Shown piece after piece: positions 10,915 through 24,215 of a DNA stretch of 62,500 nt. Made by a program: the position numbers and the translations under genes. Within the stretch, counting starts at the first letter, position 1. The number at the start of each line of letters is the position of its first letter. The notes under the pieces are model-generated. The model made no database searches. It was given only the letters and a program-made list of their open reading frames with translations, and was not told the origin of the DNA. The stretch comes from Entophlyctis helioformis (Eukaryota; Chytridiomycota; Chytridiomycetes; Chytridiales; Chytriomycetaceae), in assembly GCA_025526915.1 (NCBI GenBank), contig JAHLKH010000167.1:1-62500 (forward strand), written 5' to 3'.

Positions 10915-13213
10915 CGGACGATCAGGACAGTGCAGAGCTGCCTGACAACGACGAAGACCGAAGACGGCGACGGCAACAGCAACGATGATGACGGCCCAGA
11001 CACCCGCAGCCTGTTCGAGAAGCACTTTGGCGACAGCGTTTCCGACTCGCTCCTGCACACCTCAGTCTTGGTCGACGCCAACAGCTGGGACCTGGACGTC
11101 CACGAGCACCCGATCCTCAACCGCATCATGACGTCCGTCCTCAAGGACACGCCGTCCGCCTCGCACTTTTCCATCGACGATCTGGACACGGACCGGTCGC
11201 TTGTGGCCGACCTGGACGTCAAGAACCGCATTGCCGAGAAATGGCCCGACGTCAATGGCAAGATCACCAAGAAGACGGGCGGCGACTCGTTCACGCCGCT
11301 GCAAAAGGCGCTGTTCCCGCTCATGAACTCGTATGCGGATCTGCTGTACACCAACCAGGACTTCAAATTCCGCAAGGATATCACCAATCTCATGGCGCTG
11401 CATGCCCTCAACCACGTGTACAAGTACGTGCTGGCAGTGTGACGGCTGCAGTGCGCGTGCTGACTGGCCATGCGCGTGTCTTGTCAACAGGGCAAATGAT
11501 CGCGTGATTAGAAACACAACCAAGCTCAAGGCGGAGCTCGCCGAAAACAAGCCTGCCAGGTGTGCGCAACAGACTGCCGTGCATCGTGTCCATGCATTGC
11601 AGCCTGCTCACATTCTTGGGATGGGCCAGTGATCTGCGCGACCAAGGGTTTACGCGTCCCAAGGTGCTGATCATTCAGCCGTTCCGCAACAACGCGTTCG
11701 AAGTTATCCAGACCCTCATTGCTCTCTCCGGCACCAAGACGCAGGTGCGACACCAGCCATGAGCATCTGTCTGGCATCATGCGTGCTATATTGACATGTG
11801 TGCATTGCCATGCTACAGGACAACAAGAAGCGGTTCATGGACGAGTTTGGGTCTGATCCTGCTGATGAGAAACGCGAGTCCAAGAAGCCTGGTAAGCCAG
11901 CCCGCACGAGTGGCATCATGGGATGGGGGCTGTGTAGACCTGCTGACGAGTGTCTGCAGACGAGTATCGCAAGATCTTTGCAGGCAACGTTGACGACTGC
12001 TTCCGTGTCGGCATCAAGTTCTCGCGCAAGCACATGAAGCTGTTTTCCGACTTTTATGCATCGGACATCATTGTCGCGTCGCCCCTTGGTCTCAAGCTCG
12101 TCATTGGCGCGGATGGGTAGGTGCGCTGCCGTGATGGGTGCAGATAGCCGAATGTTGACAGTCTGTCTCGTCGACCAGAGACAAGAAGCGGACTTTGATT
12201 TCCTATCGTCAATCGAGGTTGTCATTGTGGACATGGCCGATGTGCTTCTGATGCAGAACTGGGACCACGTCCGGGTACGCCTCGCGTAGCAGTGGCTTTT
12301 TGTGCGTTGATTGGTCGCTGACGTGTTGGTCTTGTTGTGCACAGGCTGTGTTTGACCACTTGAATCTGATCCCCAACAATGCACACGACTGCGACTTTTC
12401 TCGTGTGCGTTCGTACACGCTTGATGGCCGGTACGTCGCTCCTCCTCGTGCCCCCACATCAGATACTCTTCCCAGCCTAACTCCCCTCAATGTCCCGCAA
12501 GGTCCAAGTACGTCCGCCAGAACCTCATCTTTGCCCGCTACGCCACGCCAGAGATCAACGCCCTGCAGTCTGCCTACTCCAAGAACGTTGGCGGCCGCAT
12601 CAGGATCAGCCGTCCATACAGGGGCACGATCAGCGACGTTGTCGTGTCCATCCCACAGCTCTTCCACCGCATGCCGCCTCACGCGCTGTCCGCCGGTCCC
12701 GACGCCCGCTTTGCCTACTTTATAGAAAAGATCCTCCCAACGCTGCGCCAGTCGGTCGTGCAGCAATCCCACACCCTCATTGTCGTGCCGTCGTACTTTG
12801 ATTTCGTGCGGCTGCGCAACTACCTCGCCGAGCACAACTACCACCAGGTGGGACCCATCTCCGAGTACACGTCGCGGTCTGAGGCCGACTCGTACCGCCA
12901 CCGGTTTGCCAAGGGCGTCGGCGGCGGTGGCGAGGAGCTCACCGACATTGCCTACCTCCTCGTGACGGAGCGGTACCACTTTTTCCGGCGTCCGGTCATC
13001 AAGGGCGTGCGCCATGTCGTGTTCTACCAGCTGCCCCAGAACGCCGGGTTCTATGCCGAGCTCGTCAACCAGGTGGACGCGTCGGCGGGCGAGGTGACGT
13101 GCTCGGTCGTGTACTCGGCTGCAGACAAGATGGTCCTGGAGCGCGTTGTCGGCAGCGACCGCGTCGAGCGCATGATCAAGGGCCAAAAAGATACGTACTT
13201 GTTCACTTCATAA
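10407..13213 (+). CDS. UTP25: U3 snoRNP/SSU processome protein UTP25 (DEAD-box-like, DUF1253)
   Basis: Nucleolar protein needed for early 18S rRNA processing, with a degenerate helicase fold. The start [14 protein letters not shown] leads into an RG/Ser-rich tail and an acidic region. Then come [35 protein letters not shown] and [16 protein letters not shown]. Hallmarks follow: [74 protein letters not shown] and [17 protein letters not shown]. The family lacks a canonical DEAD box (here VDMADV). At least seven introns are seen. An apparent one-base frameshift lies near 10957-10965 in the acidic repeat (GAC/GAA-rich), between exon 2 and the FEKHF block. The stop is 113 bp from the SMC2 stop. 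Confidence 0.94.
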
Positions 13214-13326
13214 CAGGAATGGAGAGGAATGGGATTTGAATGAAGCCGACCACCGAGCACCGAGCACCACCACTCTCCAACGCCCACTGCTATCGCCACT
13301 ATCAACATCAGACGTCCCTTTGAGCC

Positions 13327-16300
13327 TCAGATGTTGAGCTCTGACAACATGCTCTGCCGACGCGACGCCAGCATCTTGACCGTCTTCCCGCGACCACTCG
13401 CACCGCCGACGGGGGTAGCAAACTCTTTCCCGCTGCCACCCGCACCCGCACCGCCACGGGCATCTGCGACGGCGGCACGGTTCTGCGTGCGATCGACCTT
13501 GCTCACACCGTCGACAAACTTGGTGCGGAAGAGCACGTTGGCGTTGTTGAACATGCCGTCCTTGAGCGACACGACAATGAACTGCGAGCCGCGGAAGCGC
13601 GACTTGAGGAGCTGGCCAATGTTTTGCGTGTGCGAGAGGTCGAGGGCCGAGTCGACTTCGTCGAGAATGTACATGGGTGCCGGCTTGAACTGCAGCAGCG
13701 ACAGAATGAGCGACAGGGCAATCAGGGACCTGTTCGTAGAGGCGTGCGTGTGTGTGTGTGTGGGTCAGTCGCGTGAGTGCGCAAACCATGCCAGCGAGAA
13801 TAAGGAACAAGAGTCGGCAGACGTACCGTTGGCCGCCGGATAGCTCTGTGAGCGACTGCTTCCATTTACCGCCCAGCGAGACTTTGACTTCGAGGCCGGC
13901 CGTGATGTCCTGGCCCTCGGGCGGCTCCAGCTTACACGTATTGCCAGGCAGCAGGTCGGCGAAAATGAGGCCAAAGTCGCTGTGCAGAGCAAGCCACGCA
14001 TGGCAGGACTGTCAGTCGTTTGGAAGCCCTTGTGCACCACCACCACCACCGTCGACAACACGATCCCGCACAACACGACACTCTGCAAGACGTGCGCAAG
14101 TGAACGCACCGGTTGACCTTGGTCCATGTCTCGACAAGCTTCTCGCGCTTGAGCTCATCGAGCGTCGAGATCGTTTCCTGGATCTTGCTCTTGTCTTTGC
14201 GCACCGTCGCCAGCCGCTGCTTGAGCGACGCTTCGCGCTTCTCGACGCGCTCGTACTTTTCGAGCACCTGCGGGTCGACGCTCTTGGACAGCGACGCGTG
14301 CTGCTCGCTCAGCTGCGCCAGCCGCTTCTTGCGCTCGCTAATGTCCGCCTGGCTGAAATCGTACTCGGTGTCTGGCTCGTTGAAGAACCTGTCCGGTGGC
14401 GATTTTGTTGTCGTTTTTGGGATAGGGAGGTTGGAGTGGGTTAGTGCTGGCTTGCATGGCGAGGCAGTCAGCATATGGGCTGGAAATGCATGTACGCAAC
14501 TGTTTCTGGTCGGATATCCACACGTTGGCCGCTTCAAGGTCGCGTGCAAGACGCACAGCATGGTCGCGCTCGGCCGCCAGCTTGCCCACCTCGTGCCTCA
14601 GCTTCTGCAGCTCGTGCTTGCCGTCTTCGATTGTCTGCGTCTTCTTGCGCTTCTCCTCTTCCAGCTGGCTCATGGTGTTGTCATACGCAACGACTGTGGC
14701 TCGCTCGCGGTTCCAGCGCTCGTTGGCAGCATCCAGACGGCTCTGCCACGCGTTTTCGTTGTGAGACGACAAGCCCCACGACCAGCCTTGGCAAACGCAT
14801 CGTATATCTTACCTGCACGGCCTTGCGCTCTTCTTCAAGTGTGCGAATCTGTGCAGCGAGCGTCTCGATCTGCTGGTCAGCAGCAACCATCTGCTCCTGG
14901 ATCTGCGTCGCCTCTCGCTGCAATTGCTCTACGCATCAAACCGCATCAGCGCGCCGCCTGCCACCCTCGACCGCAGACATCCACACGCCATCCACGCACC
15001 CGTCTCTTCCTTGGCCAGATCAACCTCTTCCTGCATTTTCTGCACAGACGGCTGTGCCTTGGCAATCTGCTTCTTGCCAGCTTCGATTTGGTCCTAAACC
15101 CATCCTCGCACGATCGGTCAGTCCACCCGCGTGCTCCCAAAGCGGCTGCACCGCACCGTGCCAACAGCGACAACAGCAACCCACCCGAATGGATTTGAGC
15201 TTCGAGCCCTTGTCCGACGAGAACTCCTTGATCTCCTTCTCAATGCTAGCACACTGTTTCTCGGATTCAGCCATGCGCTTCTTGGCTGCTGCCAGCTTCT
15301 CCTGCAGCGTCTGGATCTCCGTCTTGAGGTCTGCTGCATGCTTGACAATCTGCCACCGACGCATATCCATCACCCATGTCAGTGCCAATAGATCACAAGC
15401 AGTGAAAACGGCAAAGTGGGAGGGAGACATTGCGGGCAAGACGCACCAGCATGCTCGGGTTGTTGGCCATCCGCTCCTCGAGCATCTTCTTCTCGTGTGT
15501 CTTGAGCTCGATCTGGTGCTTGAGTCCCATCGCGATATCCTTGGTGCGCAGGAGATCGTTGAGGTCGGCACTGATCTGGTCAAGACGCGCCACAATCTCT
15601 TGGCGCTGCGCACGGAGTGCCTTGAGATGCTGCATCTCGAGAAGCGCACCGGCAGATGACGAGCGCGAGCCGCCCGTCAATTGGCCGTTGGGCTCGTACA
15701 AGTCGCCGTCAAGGGTCACGGACCGCATCCTGACGCCATTGTCAAAGGCAACGAGTTTGGCTGTCGCTGGGTCTGCACGTCGCATCGCATCATAACGCAT
15801 TGCATCGTATCCATGCCATCCACAGTCAGCCAGCCGCGTCGCTGTGCGCCAAACACAATGCTCGCGGTCGCAGCTCACCCTTGCACAAAAGCGTCGATCC
15901 AAACACATAGTCCATGACCACAGCAAGCTCTTGCGGGTAGCCAACCAGGCTCAGGGCCAGATCAACGGACCCAGGAGCCAGCCGCTTGGCGTTGGCAATA
16001 CACTCTGCCTGCACCTTAAACGCCTTGATCTTGTTGATCGGGATGATCGTCACGCGATGCTTGAGGTTGCCTCGCTGAAGCAGCTGCGAACCGACGACTT
16101 CCGACTCGACGACAACCTGTCCAAACAGCGTGCGCGCGCGTGTCAGATCAGTGCCGCTCAACCACCACCCACTCACGCATCCATCCATCCATCCAGCCAC
16201 AGCCGCAGACTCTTACATTGTAGAGTCGGCCACCCGCACAGACTTCGAGCGCTGTGGATGCGTCCATCCGGTCTGCCGAGATATCAAACAGCTCCGCCAC

Positions 16301-18386
16301 AAGGCCCTTGACTTTGGACCGATCAAAGTTGGGTGTCGGGTCCGAGTATGTAAACTGGAAGCCAGACTGTGAGCTTTGCAGCTCGCGGATCGCCTGGTCG
16401 ACGGCGTCCAGCTGCTCCATCTCCGAGCGGCGGGCATCGAGCAGCCGGGCCTCTTCAGCCGCATCGAAAGCGACAGCCGCCATCTGGTCGTTGAGCAGTG
16501 CGAGCACCTTGGTGTTGGCCTCGAGGTCATGGACGAGCCCGACGTTTTGCTTTTCGGCAGCACGCGCTTTGGGCTCGGCGTCCTGCAGCTCTTTGGACAG
16601 GTGTGCCATACGCAGCTGGATCTGCTGTGCCTCGGACGTGGCAGAACTGAGCTGCTCCTTGGACTCTGTAGACGAGCCATCCAGTCGCGCGTCAGTGCCA
16701 TGCAAGCGCACTGGTGTCGTCTGCACGGACTGGAAGAAAGCACGATGCGAGGCAAGGTACCTCTCAGCTGGTCGAGATAGCCGCTATCTTTGCCGTGGCT
16801 GGAAGACAGGCCGGTAGTGAGGGTCTGCAGCAGCTCTTCGAGTTTGCGCACATTCACAACCAGTTCATCGTTCTGCACAATCGTCGACTGGAACTTGTCG
16901 GCAAGCTTCTCCTCCTTCTTGCGCGACGCGACGACCGCCGCTTGGTTCTGCCATTGCTGCGTGTCAGCCAAGTGGTCCGCCGTGCCAACCATACAGCCCA
17001 TGTGCGACCCACCTCTGCAAGTGACTCTTGCAAGGCGAGCCTGTTCTTCTTCTCGTCCTTGACAGACTCGAGCGCCAGATTGTGCTGCGTGGACACCTTG
17101 ACGAGGTCGTCGGCAATGCTCTTGACCTCTGCCTCCAGCTGGACCGACTTGCCGCCATTCTGCACAGCTGGGGAATCAGTATCGTTTGCCACAGACCGGC
17201 CAACTCGGGACGGCACAGAGCACAGCGCATACCTTGGCTTTGTCCGCATGGCACTGGCGAAGGGACTCTTCAATGAGGCCAATGTTCTCGGCCTCGTGCG
17301 CGTTCAGTTTCTCAAGATGCGCAATGCGCTCCTGCGAGTAAGCCAGACTCTCGGAAGTCTTTTCCGCCCGTTGCTAGTGGCAGATCCGCCATGGCGCGAG
17401 GGTCAGTCAGGCTGCTGCCATTGCGCGGCTCGCGTTGGAGCGGACAAGGGACCGGCCACCGACCTTTGCATGGTAGTAGTCGTATGCAACCACAAAGCGC
17501 TTGACCAGGCTGAGATCCACGTCAACCTTTTGGTACTCGAGAAGAGCCCGTTTGCCCTCGCGCAGCTTGTCCAGCTTTGGGGCAATCTCGGTCTCGAGCA
17601 GCTGTCCACAACCAGCCACATCAGCACCAGCACCAGCATGCACGACCAAGCCATACAGGGCTTGCACAAGACACGACAAGGCATGGCATGGCACGGCGCG
17701 TACGTACGCTGGTGATCTCGGACAGCTTCGAGTCCTTCTTGTCAATGGTCTTGATGGCCTTGTCCTTGTGATCCTCGAACATGCGCGTGCCGGCGGCCTC
17801 CTCGACCATGGCCAGGATCTCAGGCGGCTTCATGTTGAGCACCTTGGTGATCTTGCCCTGCATGATGAGAAAGTGCGGGTTGTTGACGTTGAGCTGCACG
17901 GACTGGAAGAGGCTGGCCACGTCCTGCTGGCTCTTGTCGACGCCGTTGACCTTTGTCTTGTTGCGGCCGTTGATGACGATCGAGCGGGTGATGTTGATGT
18001 GGTCGTGCTCCTGGTAGCCGATGGGGCTGCGGTCCTTGTCCTCGTTGTTGAAGGTGATGGACACGGACGCTCGGATGACGCCGGCCTGGCCGCGCTTGTA
18101 CACCAGGTCCTGCAGGTTGGCGGCACGCACCTGCACAGCAGTGTCAGCCACGGCTACTACGCAGCACAAGACAACGAGACCAGCGACGCAGGACAAGACA
18201 ACCAGACCAGCGACGCACATGCGACAGAGTGGAGATGCCCAGCACGAAGCAGATGGCGTCGAGGATGTTGGACTTGCCCGAGCCGTTGAGGCCGGTGATG
18301 GCGTTGAACGCAGGGTCCCAGCCGGGAATGACGGTGCGGGACGAGTACGACTTGAAGCCGTCGATGACGAGCTCTTCGAGGTACAT
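13327..18386 (-). CDS. SMC2: Condensin subunit SMC2
   Basis: ATPase arm of condensin, which compacts mitotic chromosomes. The start [18 protein letters not shown] is diagnostic for SMC2. Walker A is GLNGSGKSN, then [11 protein letters not shown]. The conserved block [37 protein letters not shown] follows. Two long coiled-coil arms flank a hinge around 16350-15650 ([39 protein letters not shown]). The C-terminal ATPase has LTELSGGQR, Walker [13 protein letters not shown] and [20 protein letters not shown]. About 14 introns, most under 120 bp, interrupt the gene. No disabling change was noticed. Head to head with KRR1, 179 bp between starts. Confidence 0.97.
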
Positions 18387-18565
18387 GGCCCGGACAGTGG
18401 GTTGCTGTTACTGTTACTACTGCTGCAGTTACTGCTGCTGCTGTCGGTGTTGCCGTCGGTGTGCTCCGTTCGTCGCCCGCCTCGTCCGATTCCGCGAGTG
18501 AATCTGAATCTGGACAAGCGGTGGATTTTGCGATTTTTCTTTATTTTCGACCAAACCACGACCGC

Positions 18566-20313
<1,748 letters not shown>

Positions 20314-20479
20314 ACGGTCCCGCGTGCTGTGTGCCGCGTGTCTGCCGTCCCGTCCAATACATTGCCGTCCATCTATCCAAGACGTTGTTGCCGTTGTTGC
20401 CTCTGTTGTCCGAATCCGAATCCGAATCCGACACGGCCACGCCGTTCAAGCCCAAGCCGCCAACAGCAGCAGCAGCAGC

Positions 20480-23400
20480 ATGTCCAACGGCCGCGACCAC
20501 GATGGGCCCGACGGGCACGCAGGCACCGAGCAGCCCGTCGACCCAGACGAGCACTTCCGCGAGCAGGACACGTTCCGCATCATGCTCGCCACCGACAACC
20601 ACCTCGGCTACATGGAAAAGGACCCGGTGCGGGGCGAGGACTCGTTCAACGCCTTTGAGGAGATTCTGCAGCTGGCCCAGGAGCGAGAGGTGCGTGCGTG
20701 TGTGTGCGAGTGTGTGCACGCCCATGTTTGCGCACTGGTGCGGTGCACACGGGCGTGCATGGCTGCCAGTGCGCCGCCGTACACCGGCATCTCACACGCA
20801 CGGCGCAGGTCGACTTTGTGCTGCTGGGCGGCGACCTGTTCCACGACAACAAGCCGTCGCAGCGCACGCTCCACGCCACCACGACGCTGCTGCGCCAGTA
20901 CTGCCTGGGCGACAAGCCGTGCGCCATGGAGATCCTGAGCGACCAGAGCGAGAACTTTGCCGATCGGTGGGTGCGCCCGTGCCTTGCGTCTGCATCCGCT
21001 GCCGCTGCCGCTGGCCGGCCGTCGGTGCACCGAGCGCTGACCGTGCGCGGCGTCTGTGCACTCGCTGGGCCGTGGCCAGATTCGCGGTCGTCAACTACGA
21101 GGACCCAAACTTGAACGTCGGCATCCCCGTCTTTACGATCCACGGCAACCACGACGATCCGTCCGGCGTGGGTCTCGCCCTTCCCTTCCCTGCCTCGCCC
21201 TGCCTCGCTCTTGCGCGCAGACTGGCCCCCTGTCTAACCACCAGTGAGACATGCGTCACGCTTGTTCCTTCCAGGGCGGCAATCTGTGCGCGCCAGAGCT
21301 GCTGTCGGCCACGGGTCTCGTCAACTACTTTGGCAAACAGCCCAGCCTGGAGCAGATCGAGATCAAGCCCATCCTGCTGCGCAAGGGGTCGTCGTACCTG
21401 TCGCTGTTTGGGCTCGGCAACATCCGCGACGAGCGGCTCAACCGGCTATTCCGCGATCGCAAGGTCAAGATGTTCCGTCCGCGGGAGCAGGCCGAGCCGT
21501 GGTTCAATCTCATGGTCCTGCACCAGAACAGGTGCGGCCGGATGCTTGCGAGATCGTCGCGCATTGGGCTAACACGACGGCTGTGGCCGACAGAGTCGCA
21601 CATGGACGCAACAACTTTATACCAGAGTCGTATCTCGCAGACTTTCTGCATCTCATTCTGTGGGGCCATGAGCACAAGTGCCAGATCGATCCCGAGGCCA
21701 ACGACGCCAAAGACTTTTACGTCACCCAGCCAGGCTCGTCTGTCGCGACCTCACTCTGCGAGGGCGAGTCCGAGACCAAGCACGTTACCCATTCTGCGAC
21801 TGCATCCCAAACGCTTTCTGCTAACACGAGTGTTGTATGGCCAGACATGTCGGGATTCTGAGCATCCAGGGCACGACCTTTGCGATTGAAAAGATCAGGC
21901 TCAGGAGCGTGCGGCCGTTTGAGATGGACGAAGTCGTGCTCGAACGCGTCCCGGATCTGTACCCCAAAGACCTGACAGCCGTCAACGAGTTTCTCCACGG
22001 CAAGGTCGCCGAGATGATTGAGTTGGCGCGTATCCGTTGGGCCGAGCTCAACCCTGACGAGCCGCCCGACAACTTTCCGAAACCGCTGATCCGACTCAAG
22101 GTGAGCGCGAGCCGCTATTGTCTTGATACCATGCGTGTCGACCGAGCCTGTCTGACATTGGATGCGGCAGGTCGAGTACAGTGGCGGATTCACGACATTC
22201 AACCCGCAGCGGTTTGGCCAGCATTTCATCGACAAGGTGGCCAACCCCAAAGAGATTCTGCATTTCTACCGCAAGCGCACATCAGTCCGTCGTGAGTGAC
22301 CGGCCATTTTCTCTTGCTTCCTTATGCCACCCTTCGTTGCCTGTCCTGCTAACACACACTCTCTCTCATGGTGCAGCCAAACGCGTCAATGTGTCTGAGC
22401 CGCTCCAGCCGATGCTCCCCGACGAGATGGACGCGGTCACGATCGAGGACCTTGTCCTGCAGTACCTGGACGCACAGAAGCTGGAGATCCTGCCCGAGAA
22501 CGAGCTGCAGGACGCGGTGCTCAACCAGGTCGAGAAAAACGACAAGGACGCCGTGCGATCCTTTATCGAGCGCACGTTAACCGAGACGAAGCGCGCCATT
22601 CGCAGCAAGATCGATCCCACTGCTGCTGCTGGTGGTGGTGGTGCCGGCCCTGCTGGTGGTCGTGGTCGTGGCGCTGCCGGTGCGGGCGCTGCAAGGGGGA
22701 GGCGGGCAGCTGCGGCTGATGCTGGTGATGGCGGCGACGATGATGGTGACGGTGACGTGGATATGCAAGAGGACGGCGACGAGCGGCTGGATGCCGAGGA
22801 TACAGAGCAGCTGATGGAAGAGATTGCACGTGTCAAGATCAGCCGAGTTGAGCAGTACGAGCGACGAACTCGTGAAACTGGTGATGCTGGCCGGACCAAT
22901 GGAGAGCTCGTTGGCACGAGAGCTGGTGCCGCTCGTGCGAGCCGCAATGCTGACCAGGACGAGTACGACGATGATGTGGACGAGGGCGATGGCCGTCCTG
23001 TGCCGGCTCCTCCGCCTGCGCGTGCCAAGCAAACAGCTCGATCTGCCCGTGGTCGCGGGGCGAGTCGGGCAACTGGCCGTGCGACTGCGCAGTCCAACTA
23101 CCGCGATGATGACGGACAGTTGAGCGATGATCTCGGAATGGGGCGTGACCATCAGAACGACTTTAATGCGACGCGGTACGAGGATATGGACGATGGCGAT
23201 AACGGGTTTGCCAGACCCAGCACGGCGAGGACAGCTCGCGGCAACGGTCGTGCATCGACGGCCGCAAAGGGGAAAGGGTCTGCGACAGCCACGTCGACGG
23301 CGCGTGGCCGGCGTGGACTGGCTGAACTTCTTGAGAATGAGAGGTCTGGATCGCAGGACTCTGCTGGATCGGGCTCGTCAGCATTGAGCGCCACGACACG

Positions 23401-23983
23401 CAGCAGAGGTGCAGCCGCAGCAGCCGGTCCAGATGCTTCGTTTGTCGCACCGCCTGCACCTGCTGGTCCGTCTGCTCCAGTACGTCCAAGCAGATTGCGG
23501 CAGGTACGGAACCCACGGGACTGGCACGCTGACTGGCACGACACAAATGCGCAACTAACGGCCAATGCTGTCCAGATCATGCCAGAGTCGCAGGAAAGCA
23601 TTCCGAGCAGTGTGCGGTACGTGTCCAACGCGTTCAACATCACACACACGGCGCACGACGATGCCATGGACGACCCCGGTGATCACGGCATGATCACATC
23701 AACACCCATGGGCCAGTCCGTCGCTCCAGCGCAGTTCTCTGCTGGCTCAGAGTCCATCCCGCCCACGCCCATTGCAGCGGCAGGCACACAACGGCGACGG
23801 CTGCCGGCATCGCTCATGACCGACGCGCCGACGCCGTCGGTAGGCAAGCCGCCCACCAAGCGGGCCGCGGCCGGGCAGCTGCGGCAGACGACGATTGCGT
23901 TTGGGTCGCAGGCAAGCGCGGCGTCGGCAGGCGAGACGTTTTCCGAGTTTGCGTCGAGCACCAAGCGAGGGCGGCGCCGCTGA
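20480..23983 (+). CDS. MRE11: DNA double-strand-break nuclease MRE11
   Basis: Nuclease of the MRE11-RAD50-NBS1/Xrs2 complex, which starts resection and signals at DNA breaks. Phosphoesterase motifs in order: [12 protein letters not shown] (I), [13 protein letters not shown] (II), [10 protein letters not shown] (III), MVLHQNR (IV), [10 protein letters not shown] (V). The capping and C-terminal parts are [33 protein letters not shown] and [17 protein letters not shown] long disordered tail with RG boxes and acidic runs ends in TKRGRRR. Introns interrupt the nuclease domain; the tail is one exon (from about 22377). It follows KRR1 on the same strand after 166 bp, with a GAATCC run at about 20410-20431 in the gap. 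Confidence 0.97.
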
Positions 23984-24156
23984 GCGAGTTTGTTCTGCGT
24001 TCTGGCTGCCTGCTGGCTGCCTGCTGCTCTGTGCTGGAATGAAGCCGTGGAAGCGTGGCCCGTCACGGTCGCTCGCATGTGCACAGGCGACGGGCTTTCA
24101 CTCACTTGGCCAAACGCGACGTTGAGATTGCGAGATTGCGCTCGCCGAGACCGCCA

Positions 24157-24198
24157 CAACAACCACAACCACAACCACAACCACAACCACAACCACAA
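24157..24198. repeat. CAACCA hexanucleotide array upstream of TRAPPC8
   Basis: Six to seven CAACCA units ending about 17 bp before the TRAPPC8 start codon, so it is probably in the 5' UTR or core promoter. The MRE11 stop lies 173 bp upstream of the array. Confidence 0.93.
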
Positions 24199-24215
24199 GC
24201 AGCAACAGCGCGGCC

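Noticed and set aside
22366..23152. Minus-strand ORFs opposite the MRE11 tail
   Set aside because: Antisense of RG/acidic low-complexity coding sequence; no conserved domain.
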